Source: Parablautia sp. Marseille-Q6255
Lineage (GTDB): Bacteria > Bacillota > Clostridia > Lachnospirales > Lachnospiraceae
Length of the DNA stretch: 64,000 nucleotides
Assembly (NCBI RefSeq): GCF_951230155.1
Contig: NZ_CATNVD010000005.1
Location: 62,001 to 126,000, forward strand
Direction of reading: 5' to 3'
Shown here: positions 1 to 9,473 of the stretch, piece by piece
How positions within the stretch are numbered: the first letter of the stretch is position 1
Layout: each line of letters begins with the position of its first letter
Made by a program: the position numbers and the translations under genes
Notes under the pieces: model-generated
What the model was told of the DNA's origin: nothing
Database searches by the model: none
The model's input: the letters and a program-made list of their open reading frames with translations, nothing else

Positions 1-185
1 GGGAGAGCGGATGGAAGCTTTGGCGTCAGTCGTTGTAGTGAAAAAAGTCGAAAAATGGTGAAAATAAACAAAAAAGTAAATGCGATATCAGGCAAAAATA
101 CAGGAAAAATAGAGGGTAAAATTTTGTCGAAACATAAAATAAGTTAAATATCATAAAAAGAAAGAAAAAATATTGCAAAAAAATG

Positions 186-214
186 TTCACTATTGCCAAA
201 AGTTGTGCTATAAT
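186..214 (+). promoter_or_regulatory. Probable sigma-A promoter of glgCD
   Basis: TTCACT (186-191) and TATAAT (209-214) are separated by 17 bases, and the glgC start lies 35 bases downstream. Bases 1-185 are very AT-rich on this strand and hold no convincing gene; a reverse reading frame there is low-complexity Phe/Leu-rich and was not accepted. Confidence 0.55.
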
Positions 215-248
215 ACAACTCAAATAAAAAACAGCAAGAGGTGATAAC

Positions 249-1523
249 ATGGTGAAGAAAGAAATGATAGCCATGCTGCTGGCAGGCGGTCAGGGAAGCC
301 GCCTGGGGGTTCTGACCTCAAAAGTGGCAAAGCCGGCAGTCGCTTTCGGCGGAAAGTACCGGATCATTGATTTTCCTTTAAGTAATTGTATCAATTCCGG
401 TATCGATACCGTAGGTGTCCTGACGCAGTATCAGCCGCTTCGGCTCAATACCCATATCGGCATCGGCATCCCGTGGGATCTTGACAGAAATGTTGGCGGT
501 GTGACCGTCCTCCCGCCGTATGAGAAGGTCGGAAAGGCAGAGTGGTATACAGGAACGGCAAATGCCATATACCAGAATCTGGCATATATGGAATCATTCA
601 ATCCCGAATACGTCCTGATTTTATCAGGTGATCATATTTACAAGATGGATTATGAGGTAATGCTTGACTATCACAAGGCGCATAAAGCGGACGTCAGCAT
701 TGCCGTGATGCCTGTCCCGCAGGAGGAGGCGAGCAGGTTTGGCATTGTGGTGACAAATGAAAACGGCAGGATCCTGGAGTTCCAGGAAAAGCCGGAGCAC
801 CCAAAGAGCAATCTTGCCTCTATGGGGATCTACATATTCTCCTGGAAGGTTTTAAAGGAGGCGCTCCTTACGCTGAAGGATCAGCGGAACTGTGATTTTG
901 GCAAGCATGTGATCCCGTACTGCCATGAAAAGGGGCAGACGCTGGTCGCATATGAGTACAATGGTTACTGGAAGGACGTCGGCACGCTCGGCTCCTACTG
1001 GGAAGCAAATATGGAGCTTATTGACATTATCCCGGAGTTTAATCTTTACGAGGAATTCTGGAAGATCTATACGAAAAATGATATTCTCCCGCCTCAGTAT
1101 GTGGCGGAAGATTCCGTAGTAGAGCGCTGTCTTGTGGGAGACGGCTCGGAGATCTACGGGGAAGTATACAATTCTGTGATCGGCTGCGGCGTTGTGATAG
1201 AAAAGGGCGCAGTCGTGCGGGATTCGATCCTCATGCAGAATGTGGTGATCCGGGAGGGAGCAGTCGTAGAGCGCGGCATCATAGCGGAAAACAGCGTGAT
1301 CGGCGCGCGTACGCAGCTTGGCATCGGAGAGGAGCGCCCGAACCGCGTGAAGCCTTCCGTCTATGCGTTCGGTCTGGCAGTCGTCGGGGAGGATACGGTG
1401 ATCCCGCCGGATGTACGGATCGGAAAAAATACGGCAGTGACCGGAAAGACACTTCCGGAGGATTATCCGGATGGAGTTCTGGAGAGCGGCGAGACTTTAG
1501 ATAAGGCAGGTGACGTGCAATGA
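249..1523 (+). CDS. glgC: Glucose-1-phosphate adenylyltransferase, catalytic-type subunit
   Basis: Makes ADP-glucose from glucose-1-phosphate and ATP, the committed step of glycogen synthesis. The 424-residue product has the N-terminal nucleotidyltransferase loop [11 protein letters not shown] at about residues 11-21, the sugar-phosphate region with [11 protein letters not shown] near 125-135, and a C-terminal left-handed beta-helix with repeated V-I-type hexads (about 290-390) typical of ADP-glucose pyrophosphorylases. A GAGGTGAT ribosome binding site precedes the ATG at 249. The stop overlaps the glgD start (ATGA), so the two subunits are translationally coupled. No glycogen synthase or branching enzyme gene follows, so the rest of the pathway must lie elsewhere. 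Family assignment is secure. Confidence 0.96.
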   Translation: MVKKEMIAMLLAGGQGSRLGVLTSKVAKPAVAFGGKYRIIDFPLSNCINSGIDTVGVLTQYQPLRLNTHIGIGIPWDLDRNVGGVTVLPPYEKVGKAEWYTGTANAIYQNLAYMESFNPEYVLILSGDHIYKMDYEVMLDYHKAHKADVSIAVMPVPQEEASRFGIVVTNENGRILEFQEKPEHPKSNLASMGIYIFSWKVLKEALLTLKDQRNCDFGKHVIPYCHEKGQTLVAYEYNGYWKDVGTLGSYWEANMELIDIIPEFNLYEEFWKIYTKNDILPPQYVAEDSVVERCLVGDGSEIYGEVYNSVIGCGVVIEKGAVVRDSILMQNVVIREGAVVERGIIAENSVIGARTQLGIGEERPNRVKPSVYAFGLAVVGEDTVIPPDVRIGKNTAVTGKTLPEDYPDGVLESGETLDKAGDVQ

Positions 1524-2638
1524 GAGCAGTAGGTATGATCCTGGCTGGAGGCAACAGCTACAGGATGAAGGAACTATCAAATAAAAGAGCGATCGCGGCG
1601 ATGCCGATCGCAGGCAGCTTTCGCGGCATTGACTTTGCGCTCAGCAGCATGTCAAATTCAAATATTCAAAAAGTGGCTGTGCTGACTCAGTACAATTCGA
1701 GATCCTTAAATGAGCATTTAAGCTCTTCCAAGTGGTGGGACTTCGGAAGAAAGCAGGGAGGTCTGTTCGTATTTCCGCCGATGGTCACCTCTGACAATGA
1801 CTTCTGGTACAGAGGTACGGCAGATGCGATCCACCAGAATCTGGATTTTCTGCGCCAGTGCCATGAGCCGTACGTCGTGATCGCTTCCGGTGACGGTGTG
1901 TACAAGCTGGACTACGCAAAGGTGCTGGAATACCACATCGCCAGGAAAGCAGACATCACCGTCGTGTGCAAGGATCTTCCGAGCACGGAGGACGCGACGC
2001 GCTTCGGACTTATCCGCATGAACGAGGAGAGCCGCATCGTCCAGTTTGATGAGAAGCCGATGGCGGCATCGTCTCATACGGTGTCCTGCGGGATCTATGT
2101 GATCCGCAGACGGCAGCTGATCGAGCTGATCGAAAAATCCATCGAAGAGGGAAGGCATGATTTCGTAAAGGATGTGCTGATCCGGTACAAGGACGTAAAA
2201 CGGATCTTTGGCTATAAGATCAAAGATTACTGGAGCAATATCGCGTCGGTGGAATCCTATTACCAGACCAATATGGACTTTCTCAAAAAGGAGGTCAGAG
2301 ATTACTTTTTCCGGCAGTATCCGGATGTCCATTCCAAGGTGGATGACAATCCTCCGGCAAAATACAATCCGGGCAGCAAGGTTAAAAACAGTCTGATCGC
2401 CAACGGTTCTATCATCAACGGCTATGTGGAAAATTCTGTGATCTTCAAAAAAGTCTTTGTCGGTGACGGCTGTGTGATCAAAAATTCCATCGTGCTGGAT
2501 GATGTGTATCTTGGCGACAACGTTTACCTTGAAAACTGTATCGTGGAGAGCCGCGATACGCTCCGTGCAAACTCCCGGTATGTGGGGGAGGACGGGATCA
2601 GGATCGTCATCGAATCAAACGAGCGCTACGTGCTGTAG
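1520..2638 (+). CDS. glgD: GlgD, regulatory-type ADP-glucose pyrophosphorylase subunit
   Basis: A 372-residue paralogue of GlgC. In Firmicutes GlgD usually forms a hetero-oligomer with GlgC and raises its activity while being weakly active or inactive alone (family knowledge). The N-terminus [19 protein letters not shown] keeps the AGG loop but not the full GSRLG motif, which fits a non-catalytic subunit. The nucleotidyltransferase domain covers about residues 1-270 and a shorter beta-helix about 280-365. The start overlaps the glgC stop by four bases. Subunit naming is confident because the pair is adjacent and one copy has the altered loop. Confidence 0.93.
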   Translation: MRAVGMILAGGNSYRMKELSNKRAIAAMPIAGSFRGIDFALSSMSNSNIQKVAVLTQYNSRSLNEHLSSSKWWDFGRKQGGLFVFPPMVTSDNDFWYRGTADAIHQNLDFLRQCHEPYVVIASGDGVYKLDYAKVLEYHIARKADITVVCKDLPSTEDATRFGLIRMNEESRIVQFDEKPMAASSHTVSCGIYVIRRRQLIELIEKSIEEGRHDFVKDVLIRYKDVKRIFGYKIKDYWSNIASVESYYQTNMDFLKKEVRDYFFRQYPDVHSKVDDNPPAKYNPGSKVKNSLIANGSIINGYVENSVIFKKVFVGDGCVIKNSIVLDDVYLGDNVYLENCIVESRDTLRANSRYVGEDGIRIVIESNERYVL

Positions 2639-2688
2639 GCAGCTGCGCATAAAAGATAAAAAACACGGAAAACTATGGGGGAAGAATT

Positions 2689-2979
2689 ATGCAGATAACG
2701 GATGTAAGGATAAGAAAAGTAGCGAAGGACGGAAAAATGAAAGCAGTAGTGTCTATTACCTTTGATGAAGAATTTGTGGTTCACGATATCAAAGTGATCG
2801 AAGGTGAGAAGGGACTGTTCATTGCGATGCCGAGCAGGAAGGCATCGGACGGAGAATATCGCGATATTGCACATCCCATCAATTCTGCGACGAGGGAGCG
2901 CATTGCGCAGAGCATTCTTGATGCATATGAGAGCCTTGCGCGGGAGCCGGAAGAGGAGACCGCCAAAGAGGCAATATGA
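2689..2979 (+). CDS. spoVG: SpoVG family RNA/DNA-binding regulator
   Basis: A 96-residue protein that begins [11 protein letters not shown] and contains the strongly conserved stretch [20 protein letters not shown] (about residues 43-62), diagnostic for SpoVG. Family members are small cytoplasmic nucleic-acid-binding regulators affecting septation, virulence factors or metabolism, and they occur in sporulating and non-sporulating Firmicutes. GGGGGAAG before the ATG serves as ribosome binding site. It follows glgD by 50 bases and may be co-transcribed; no terminator is visible in the gap. Presence of spoVG alone does not prove that the organism sporulates. Confidence 0.95.
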   Translation: MQITDVRIRKVAKDGKMKAVVSITFDEEFVVHDIKVIEGEKGLFIAMPSRKASDGEYRDIAHPINSATRERIAQSILDAYESLAREPEEETAKEAI

Positions 2980-3150
2980 CCGTGCGCTGCGGCCGGTATG
3001 TCAGGAGATGGTAATGATTGTTTCGATTGTTTGTAAATAAATTGTAAATACCTATTCCATTTATGGCCGATTTAGGGTAGAATAAGGACGATCATATGCG
3101 TCTTTATGACAGCTAAGGACACAAACAGGATAAATAAGGAGGAGTACAAC

Positions 3151-3414
3151 ATGGTATCACAGAAAGTAACAGTCACAAACCCGTCAGGAATTCATGCAAG
3201 ACCGGCGTCCAATCTCTGCAAGGTGGCAGGTTCCTGCAGATGCGACGTTTTTCTTGTAGTCGGAGATAAGAAGGTTCAGGCAAAGAGTGTTCTCAACCTT
3301 ATGGCAGCAGCGATCAAGACAGGCACAGAGGTCGTAGTCGAGTGCGACGGCGAGGGCGAGGAAGAAGCTCTTAAGAAGGTAGTAGAAGCGATCGAAAGTG
3401 GACTGGGAGAATAA
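3151..3414 (+). CDS. ptsH: Phosphocarrier protein HPr
   Basis: The general phosphocarrier of the PEP:sugar phosphotransferase system. It takes phosphate from enzyme I on a histidine and hands it to the sugar-specific EIIA domains. The 87-residue product shows the active-site motif GIHARPAS (His about residue 15) and the regulatory serine in AKSVLNLM (about residue 46), the target of HPr kinase in Firmicutes. An in-frame ATG 45 bases upstream (3106) would add 15 residues, but AAGGAGGAG sits just before 3151 and gives the usual HPr length, so 3151 is chosen. One base separates its stop from ptsI. Confidence 0.97.
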   Translation: MVSQKVTVTNPSGIHARPASNLCKVAGSCRCDVFLVVGDKKVQAKSVLNLMAAAIKTGTEVVVECDGEGEEEALKKVVEAIESGLGE

Positions 3415-3415
3415 T

Positions 3416-5020
3416 ATGGAACGTGTAACAGTGGAAAAGACGGCCTCCAGAGGTATCGCAGTCGCTCCGGTATATCTGTATCTGGAGCCGGATCTGACGC
3501 CGGAGACCGGAAGCATCGCGGCGCAGGATCGCGAGGCGGAGATCGGCCGTTTCCTTGCAGCGAAGGAAGCTGTGGTAAAAGAGCTTGAGACTCTGGCCGA
3601 GACGAACGAGATCTTTGCGGCTCACCTGGAGATCGCAGGGGACTTCATGCTTCAGGACGGCGTGGAAGGAAAGATAAACGGCGACCTGAAAAATGCGCAG
3701 CAGGCGACAGGCGAGACGATCGATGAATTTGCAGCGATCTTTGAAGCTATGGATGACGCGTATATGAAGGAGCGCGCTGCGGATATTAAAGACATCGGAA
3801 AGCGTCTGATGGCGGCGCTCAAGGGTGTAAAGCGCCCGGACCTTGGCGGACTGACCAGACCGGTTGTTGTCGTAGCCAGGGATATGTATCCGTCTGATAC
3901 CGTAAAGATCGATCCGTCTCTTGTCAAAGGTATCCTTACCGAAGAGGGCGGTGTGACAAGCCATGTATCTATCATCGCAAAGAGCATGGGCATCCCGACA
4001 CTTGTCGGCGTAAAGGGAATCCTTTCCAAGGTCGAGGACGGCCAGACTGTCTGCATGGATGCGGCAGAGGGCGTGATCATTACAGATCCGGACGAGGCAG
4101 CAGTAAAAGAGTACGAGGACAAGCTTGCGGCTTATGAGAGCGAGAGAGCGCGTCTGGAGAGTCTGCGCAGTACTCCGGCTGTGACAAAGGATGGAAAGAG
4201 GATCTATCTGTGTGCAAATGTCGGAAACGTACAGGATATCCAGAATGCGCTTCCGATGAATATCGACGGTGTAGGACTGTTCCGGAGTGAGTTTTTGTAT
4301 ATGCAGAATACACACTTCCCGACAGAGGAGGAGCAGTTTGCAGTATACAAAGAGGCGGCACAGCTGGCTTCGCAGGAGCTGACGATCCGTACCCTGGATA
4401 TCGGAGGCGATAAGGAACTTTCCTACTACGAGTTTGAAAAAGAGGAAAATCCGTTCCTCGGATGGAGAGCGATCCGTATTTCACTTGATATGAAGGACAT
4501 GTTTAAGGATCAGCTGCGCGCGATCCTGCGTGCGAGTGCATTCGGTCACGTACGCATCATGTTCCCGATGATCATTTCCATGGAAGAGCTGCTTGATGCA
4601 AAAGCAGTTGTAGAGGAGTGCAAGGCAGAGCTTCGTGCCGAGGGCAAGGCATTTGATGAGAAGATCGAGGTCGGAATGATGATCGAGACGCCTGCAAGTG
4701 TGATGCTGGCAGACGAGTTTGCGAAGGAAGCAGACTTCTTCAGTATCGGGACGAATGACCTGACTCAGTATATCCTTGCGGTAGACCGCGGCAACAAGAA
4801 AATTGCAAATAAGTATGACTATTTCAGCCCGGCAGTGCTGCGTGCGATCGGTCATGTGATCGCGGCAGGACACAAAGAGGGCATAAAGGTAGGCATGTGC
4901 GGCGAGATGGCAGGAGATCAGAAGGCAGTGGAGATACTGCTGGATCTGGGCCTGGATGAGTTCAGTATGTCAGCTGGAAGCATTGACTATGTGCGAGAGC
5001 AGATCCTGAACAGAGACTAA
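3416..5020 (+). CDS. ptsI: Phosphoenolpyruvate-protein phosphotransferase (enzyme I)
   Basis: Enzyme I autophosphorylates from PEP and phosphorylates HPr. Domain order is the N-terminal HPr-binding/swivelling region (about 1-220) with the phosphohistidine motif GGVTSHVSIIAKSMGIPT near residues 180-197, then the PEP-binding TIM barrel with LFRSEFLYM, RTLDIGGDKELSY and GTNDLTQYILAVDR. The product is 534 residues, a little shorter than the usual 570, with no obvious internal loss. A GTG at 3398 is in frame, but the ATG at 3416 is preceded by GGGAGA and matches the family start (MERVTVEKTASRGIAVAP). It is coupled to ptsH and followed by a terminator. Confidence 0.97.
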   Translation: MERVTVEKTASRGIAVAPVYLYLEPDLTPETGSIAAQDREAEIGRFLAAKEAVVKELETLAETNEIFAAHLEIAGDFMLQDGVEGKINGDLKNAQQATGETIDEFAAIFEAMDDAYMKERAADIKDIGKRLMAALKGVKRPDLGGLTRPVVVVARDMYPSDTVKIDPSLVKGILTEEGGVTSHVSIIAKSMGIPTLVGVKGILSKVEDGQTVCMDAAEGVIITDPDEAAVKEYEDKLAAYESERARLESLRSTPAVTKDGKRIYLCANVGNVQDIQNALPMNIDGVGLFRSEFLYMQNTHFPTEEEQFAVYKEAAQLASQELTIRTLDIGGDKELSYYEFEKEENPFLGWRAIRISLDMKDMFKDQLRAILRASAFGHVRIMFPMIISMEELLDAKAVVEECKAELRAEGKAFDEKIEVGMMIETPASVMLADEFAKEADFFSIGTNDLTQYILAVDRGNKKIANKYDYFSPAVLRAIGHVIAAGHKEGIKVGMCGEMAGDQKAVEILLDLGLDEFSMSAGSIDYVREQILNRD

Positions 5021-5044
5021 ATCTGCCCGCAGACAGGAGCGTAT

Positions 5045-5087
5045 CCCCTTTTGTCGGATCGATCAGTCCGATAAAAGGGGTTTCTGT
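5045..5087 (+). terminator. Rho-independent terminator after ptsHI
   Basis: A 14-bp stem (5045-5058 with 5067-5080, one G-U pair) with an 8-base loop is followed by TTTCTGTTT. It ends the ptsHI unit and is immediately followed by the pgi promoter. Confidence 0.85.
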
Positions 5088-5115
5088 TTACAAAATACGA
5101 TCCTTTTGCTAGAAT
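5087..5115 (+). promoter_or_regulatory. Sigma-A promoter of pgi
   Basis: TTTACA (5087-5092), a 17-base spacer and TAGAAT (5110-5115) lie between the ptsHI terminator and pgi, with the coding start about 50 bases downstream. Confidence 0.7.
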
Positions 5116-5164
5116 ATACAATGTCAGAAACAGGATAGAAAAAATATATAAGGAGATGTTGGCT

Positions 5165-6514
5165 ATGGGCAACAGAGTGACATTTGACTACTCCAAGGCT
5201 TCCTGCTTTATTTCAGAAGCAGAAGTGGAGTCTATGAAGAAGATCGTGACGGATGCAAAGGAGCTCCTCACATCGAGAACAGGTGCGGGAAATGACTTCC
5301 TTGGATGGATCGATCTTCCGGTAAATTATGATAAAGAAGAATTTGCACGGATCAAGAAAGCGGCGGAGAAGATCAAGAGCGACAGCGAGGTGCTGCTGGT
5401 GATCGGTATCGGCGGCTCCTACCTCGGAGCGAGAGCGGCGATCGAGTTTCTGCGCCACAACTTCTACAACACTGTTTCAAAAGAGATCCGCAAGACGCCG
5501 GAGATCTATTTTGTCGGAAACAGCATCAGCAGTACATATATGAAGCATCTGATCGACGTAGTCGGAGACCGCGATTTTTCTGTCAATGTGATCTCTAAGT
5601 CAGGGACAACGACGGAGCCGGCGATCGCGTTCCGTATCTTCAAGGAAATGCTTGAAAAGAAATACGGCAAGGAAGAGGCTGCAAAGCGGATCTATGCCAC
5701 AACAGATAAGGCAAGAGGAGCGCTCAAGGTGCTTGCTTCAGAGGAGGGCTATGAGACCTTCGTCGTTCCGGATGATGTCGGCGGCCGTTTCTCTGTGCTG
5801 ACAGCAGTAGGTCTTCTGCCAATCGCAGTCAGCGGTACCGATATTGATAAGCTGATGGCAGGCGCGGCGGCCGCCAGAGAGCGTGCACTCGAGAAAGACT
5901 TTGAGGAAAATGACGCGCTGCAGTATGCGGCAGTCCGCAACATTCTTCTGAGAAAGGGCAAGACGATCGAGGTTCTTGCGAACTATGAGCCAAGCCTTCA
6001 CTATGTATCCGAGTGGTGGAAGCAGCTTTACGGCGAGAGCGAGGGCAAGGATCAGAAGGGTATCTTCCCGGCATCTGTAGATCTGACAACCGATCTTCAC
6101 TCCATGGGACAGTTTATCCAGGACGGCAACCGCATCCTGTTTGAGACGGTCCTCAATGTAGAAGAATCTCAGTGCGAGCTCACGATCGGTGAGGAGGCGG
6201 CAGACCTTGACGGTCTGAACTACCTTGCAGGCAAGACGGTTGATTTCGTAAATAAGAGTGCGATGAACGGTACGATCCTGGCACATACGGATGGAAATGT
6301 ACCGAACCTGCGCATTGATATTCCGAGACAGGATGAGGAGAGCCTCGGAGAGCTGTTTTATTTCTTTGAGTTTGCCTGCGGCGTGAGCGGCTACGTGCTT
6401 GGTGTAAATCCGTTTAATCAGCCGGGTGTAGAGAGCTACAAGAAAAATATGTTTGCGCTTCTTGGAAAGCCGGGCTACGAGAAAGAAAGAGAAGAGCTTC
6501 TGAAACGTCTGTAA
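5165..6514 (+). CDS. pgi: Glucose-6-phosphate isomerase
   Basis: Interconverts glucose-6-phosphate and fructose-6-phosphate in glycolysis and gluconeogenesis. The 449-residue product is typical of the short Gram-positive PGI class. Signatures include the SIS domain sequence [14 protein letters not shown] (about 79-92), [13 protein letters not shown] (about 142-154), and the C-terminal [16 protein letters not shown] block near residue 418. An ATG at 5156 touches the AAGGAG ribosome binding site (5150-5155), so the in-frame ATG at 5165 with a 9-base spacing is the better start. It has its own promoter and is followed closely by nagB, linking glycolysis with amino-sugar entry. Confidence 0.97.
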   Translation: MGNRVTFDYSKASCFISEAEVESMKKIVTDAKELLTSRTGAGNDFLGWIDLPVNYDKEEFARIKKAAEKIKSDSEVLLVIGIGGSYLGARAAIEFLRHNFYNTVSKEIRKTPEIYFVGNSISSTYMKHLIDVVGDRDFSVNVISKSGTTTEPAIAFRIFKEMLEKKYGKEEAAKRIYATTDKARGALKVLASEEGYETFVVPDDVGGRFSVLTAVGLLPIAVSGTDIDKLMAGAAAARERALEKDFEENDALQYAAVRNILLRKGKTIEVLANYEPSLHYVSEWWKQLYGESEGKDQKGIFPASVDLTTDLHSMGQFIQDGNRILFETVLNVEESQCELTIGEEAADLDGLNYLAGKTVDFVNKSAMNGTILAHTDGNVPNLRIDIPRQDEESLGELFYFFEFACGVSGYVLGVNPFNQPGVESYKKNMFALLGKPGYEKEREELLKRL

Positions 6515-6549
6515 TAAAACATATCATAAATCAAAAGGAGAAGATGGCG

Positions 6550-7281
6550 ATGAGGATTTACAAAGTAAAGGATTATGCGGAAATGAGCAGAAAAGCAGCA
6601 GCTGTTATGGCTGCTCAGATCGTGGCAAAGCCGGACTGTGTACTGGGACTGGCGACAGGCTCCACACCGATCGGCCTGTATAAGCAGCTCGTAGAGTGGT
6701 ATAAGAGCGGAGACCTTGATTTTTCAGAGGTGACGACAGTGAACCTTGACGAGTACAAGGGACTTCCGAAGGAGAATGATCAGAGCTACTATTACTTTAT
6801 GAATGATAATCTGTTTTCTCATGTCAATGTAGATAAGAGCCGCACCTTCCTGCCGGACGGCACACAGCCGGATGCAGAAAAGGCATGCACAGAGTACGAC
6901 GAGATCGTACGCGCGACAGGCGGAGCAGATATTCAGCTTCTCGGTCTTGGCCATAACGGACACATCGGCTTCAATGAGCCGAGCGATGTGTTCAAAAAGA
7001 ACACACATTGCGTGGATCTGACAGAGAGCACGATCAAGGCAAATACACGGTTCTTCGCATCAGAGGCGGATGTTCCGCGTCAGGCTTATACAATGGGTAT
7101 CGGGACGATCATGTCCGCAAAGAAGATCCTTGTCGTTGCGTCAGGAGCTGACAAGGCTGACGCTGTTTACAAATCCTTCTTTGGACCGATCACTCCGCAG
7201 GTACAGGGATCTGTACTTCAGCTCCATCCGGATGTAGTCGTAGTAGCAGACGAGGCTGCACTTTCCAAGTGTGATCTGTAA
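6550..7281 (+). CDS. nagB: Glucosamine-6-phosphate deaminase
   Basis: Converts glucosamine-6-phosphate to fructose-6-phosphate plus ammonia, feeding amino sugars into glycolysis beside pgi. The 243-residue product begins MRIYKVKDYAEMSRKAA and shows GLATGSTPIGLYKQL (about residues 34-48), the catalytic-region motif NLDEYKGLPKENDQSYYYFM, and GLGHNGHIGFNEP with the ring-opening histidine. Its length matches the short Firmicute NagB. A first ATG at 6544 sits too close to AAAGGAG; the second ATG at 6550 has a 9-base spacing and is preferred. It lies 35 bases after pgi and is probably co-transcribed. Two hairpin terminators follow. Confidence 0.96.
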   Translation: MRIYKVKDYAEMSRKAAAVMAAQIVAKPDCVLGLATGSTPIGLYKQLVEWYKSGDLDFSEVTTVNLDEYKGLPKENDQSYYYFMNDNLFSHVNVDKSRTFLPDGTQPDAEKACTEYDEIVRATGGADIQLLGLGHNGHIGFNEPSDVFKKNTHCVDLTESTIKANTRFFASEADVPRQAYTMGIGTIMSAKKILVVASGADKADAVYKSFFGPITPQVQGSVLQLHPDVVVVADEAALSKCDL

Positions 7282-7337
7282 TCAGAGACCGATCATCAGA
7301 GCGCATCATTTTTATTTTTAAGAGATGACCAGCAGAG

Positions 7338-7387
7338 GCTGCCGGGAAACAGTGTTTTGCAGAAACCTGTTTTTCGGCAGCTTTTCT
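7338..7387 (+). terminator. Terminator after nagB
   Basis: A 15-bp near-perfect stem (7338-7352 with 7367-7381) is followed by a short T-rich tract (CTTTTCTATT). Confidence 0.75.
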
Positions 7388-7423
7388 ATTATCTGCTGTG
7401 CCATTGAATATTTTGCCTGAGAA

Positions 7424-7467
7424 CCGGGACTTTCCTAATGGTCGAGTCGGAAAATCCCGGTTTTTTA
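7424..7467 (+). terminator. Second terminator downstream of nagB
   Basis: CCGGGACTTTCC (7424-7435) pairs with GGAAAATCCCGG (7449-7460) with a mismatch, followed directly by a TTTTTTATT run. It isolates nagB from the regulator gene that starts at 7549. Confidence 0.75.
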
Positions 7468-7548
7468 TTGACTTTTTTTGGTGGTAAAGATAAGGTGTAG
7501 TCAGGCTTGCAAGACGGAACTTACCATTAATAAGGAGGGGAACATTCA

Positions 7549-7719
7549 ATGATGAAAGAGAATGAAGGTGACAAAAATAAGAAGACCTTTGGTGCGTATA
7601 TTTTGAAACGGCGCAGGGAGCTTGGCATGACACAGAAGCAGTTTGCGGCAAAGCTCTATGTCACAGAGTCGGCGGTGAGCAAGTGGGAGAGAGGAGTTTC
7701 CCCAACAAAAGGATATTAG
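7549..7719 (+). pseudogene. 5' fragment of XRE-type membrane regulator, cut by the IME
   Basis: AAGGAGGGG precedes the ATG. The first 49 codons encode a helix-turn-helix of the XRE/Cro type (AYILKRRRELGMTQKQFAAK, then TESAVSKWERG). After codon 49 (GGA, 7693-7695) the reading frame runs into the IME left end and stops after seven foreign codons (7717-7719). Joining base 7695 to base 17083 restores an uninterrupted frame that reads KWERG-LSYPDITLL, the usual continuation of this family. The intact protein would be about 422 residues: N-terminal DNA-binding domain plus a multi-span membrane domain. The fragment may still give a 56-residue HTH peptide. Confidence 0.9.
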
Positions 7720-7851
7720 AAACAATCCATGAAACACCTGCTTGCGTTAAAGGAATTACAATAGAATACTATATTTTTTAACATGCATTTCTATATTGAT
7801 TTGCATGTTTTTAATTTCAAAAGAAAATTTAAAATAAACACTATATAACGC

Positions 7852-7880
7852 TTGGCAACAGTTTGTAACTGTTATATACT
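7852..7880 (+). promoter_or_regulatory. Promoter and inverted-repeat operator of the GntR-ABC operon
   Basis: TTGGCA (7852-7857), a 17-base spacer and TATACT (7875-7880) form a good sigma-A promoter. Between them lies a perfect inverted repeat AACAGTT-TGT-AACTGTT (7857-7873). A repressor bound there would block RNA polymerase. The neighbouring YtrA-like GntR protein is the obvious ligand (inference), giving autoregulation. Confidence 0.7.
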
Positions 7881-7911
7881 GTTATCAAGAAAAGAAGGAA
7901 GGATATAAAGA

Positions 7912-8283
7912 ATGAAAATTATAATCAATACTTCCCTAATGGTTCCCATATATGAACAGATTGTTGACCAGATTAAAATGCTCATACGCAACGGGGAACT
8001 AAAGGAAAACGACAATCTTCCATCTGTCCGTACACTTTCTAAGGAACTAAAAATAAGTGCTTTAACTGTAAAAAAAGCTTACGACAATTTGGAAAGTGAG
8101 GGTTTTACGGTTACAGTACATGGAAAAGGCACTTATGTAGCGGCTACAAATACAGAACTGCTTTTGGAAGAACAGAAAAAAGAATTGGAAGCGGATTTGG
8201 AGCAGGCTATCCAAAAAGGCAGACGATGTGGTATTAGTGATGAAGATATAAAAAGTTTATTTGAGTTGATATTGGAGGGTTGA
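7912..8283 (+). CDS. GntR-family regulator, YtrA subfamily
   Basis: A 123-residue protein with an N-terminal winged helix (PIYEQIVDQIKMLIRNGEL, then LPSVRTLSKELKISALTVKKA) and only a short C-terminal helical dimerisation tail (about residues 78-123), the YtrA pattern. Such regulators sit at the head of ABC transporter operons and usually repress them until a cell-envelope drug or other inducer appears. The start follows GAAGGAAGG at a normal distance. The next gene begins three bases after the stop. A perfect inverted repeat inside its promoter (7857-7873) is the likely operator. Cargo of the IME, not of the host chromosome. Confidence 0.9.
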   Translation: MKIIINTSLMVPIYEQIVDQIKMLIRNGELKENDNLPSVRTLSKELKISALTVKKAYDNLESEGFTVTVHGKGTYVAATNTELLLEEQKKELEADLEQAIQKGRRCGISDEDIKSLFELILEG

Positions 8284-8286
8284 TGT

Positions 8287-9138
8287 ATGTTAAAAATTGA
8301 ACACTTGAAAAAGCATTATGATAATTTTTCTCTTGATTGTTCATTAGAGCTTATGTCTGGATGTGTAACAGGCTTGATTGGACAAAATGGTGCTGGAAAA
8401 AGCACAACATTTAAGGCGATATTAGGTTTGATTTCAACTGACGGCGGAAATATTACCATACTTGGAAAGGACAGAAAAGACTTCACAGCAAAAGATAAAG
8501 AGGAATTGGGTGTAGTATTGTCGGATTCTGGTTTTAGTGGGTATCTGAAGATAAAAGATATTATCCCTATATTGCAGAATATGTACTCAAAATTCGACAA
8601 ATCACTATTTATAGAACAGGTACAGAAATTTCAACTACCTATGAATAAACAGATAAAAGAATTTTCAACAGGAATGAAAGCAAAATTAAAAGTGCTGGTT
8701 GCAATTTCACACAATGCAAAACTGCTGATACTGGACGAACCGACAGCAGGTTTAGATGTAATCGCAAGAGACGAATTGCTTGAAATGTTAAGAGAATTTC
8801 TGGAAAAAGATGAAGAACGCTCCATTTTAATCAGCTCTCATATATCCAGTGATTTGGAGTCGCTATGTGATGACCTTTATATGATACATGACGGAAAAAT
8901 TATTCTGCATGAAGATACGGACGTTCTTCTTAGTGACTATGCTTTATTAAAAGTAGACGCAGAACAATACAGCAAGCTGGATAAACAGTTTATATTGCGT
9001 TCCAAAAAAGAAACATATGGATATAGCTGTCTGACAAATCAGAAACAGTATTATATGGAGAATTATCCTAAAATTGCCATTGAAAAAGGTACAATAGATG
9101 AAGTCATTACCATGATGATAAGGGGGACAGAACAATGA
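8287..9138 (+). CDS. ABC transporter ATP-binding protein (IME cargo)
   Basis: A 283-residue ATPase of the ABC-2 exporter type. Walker A is GQNGAGKSTTF (about residues 33-43), the signature is FSTGMKAKLKV, Walker B is LLILDEPTAGLD, and the H-loop lies in ILISSHISSDLESL. All catalytic motifs are intact. The C-terminal about 70 residues are variable, as usual for drug or lantibiotic exporters. It overlaps the permease start (9135) by four bases (ATGA). Because the permease is disrupted by the IS, this ATPase probably lacks its native partner. Substrate is unknown. Confidence 0.92.
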   Translation: MLKIEHLKKHYDNFSLDCSLELMSGCVTGLIGQNGAGKSTTFKAILGLISTDGGNITILGKDRKDFTAKDKEELGVVLSDSGFSGYLKIKDIIPILQNMYSKFDKSLFIEQVQKFQLPMNKQIKEFSTGMKAKLKVLVAISHNAKLLILDEPTAGLDVIARDELLEMLREFLEKDEERSILISSHISSDLESLCDDLYMIHDGKIILHEDTDVLLSDYALLKVDAEQYSKLDKQFILRSKKETYGYSCLTNQKQYYMENYPKIAIEKGTIDEVITMMIRGTEQ

Positions 9139-9386
9139 AAGGCTTATTCGTAAAAGATTTGAAATTGATGATGTTACAGAAAAATTTTCTGTTGCTCATT
9201 TTGGCGATTGTAATCGGTATGATGATATTTACTGATGATGTGATATTCCCATTAGGTTTTCTGAGTTTCATTGTATCACTTTTTACAGTAAGCACAATCA
9301 GTTATGATGATTTTGATAATGGAAATGCGTTTCTGTTCGGGAGTTTGACAGTTGAATATCGGAAAAAGTACTCACAGGTCGCATAA
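9135..9386 (+). pseudogene. 5' part of ABC-2 permease, interrupted by IS
   Basis: The first 67 codons (9135-9335) encode the start of an ABC-2 type membrane subunit with two hydrophobic spans (FLLLILAIVIGMMIF; VIFPLGFLSFIVSLFTVST). From 9338 the frame enters the IS left end and stops at 9384-9386, giving an 83-residue hybrid. Joining base 9337 to base 11364 restores GNAFLF-TLPITRNHYVSEKYF, the expected sequence for this family, and a 218-residue protein. ATG overlaps the ATPase stop, so the pair was one transporter. Confidence 0.9.
9270..9337 (+). repeat. 68-bp target-site duplication, left copy
   Basis: Bases 9270-9337 are identical to 11296-11363. The repeat is coding sequence of the interrupted permease, so it was generated by insertion and is not part of the IS. 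The base before (C versus G) and after (C versus T) differ between copies, which fixes the length at 68. Confidence 0.93.
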
Positions 9387-9400
9387 AACCTGCTTTTTTT
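9375..9400 (+). terminator. Terminator at the IS left end
   Basis: CAGGT (9375-9379) pairs with ACCTG (9388-9392) around an 8-base loop and is followed by C and seven T. It would stop host transcription from entering the transposase gene. Confidence 0.6.
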
Positions 9401-9473
9401 ATGTCAATTTTTTTGATTTTATATCTGTTATTTTATGTTATTGTATGATATAATAAGGGAGGAGGGATGACAG

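Noticed and set aside
26-274. Reverse-strand reading frame of 82 codons before glgC
   Set aside because: Phe/Leu-rich low complexity produced by AT-rich DNA, overlaps the glgC promoter and start, no ribosome binding site.
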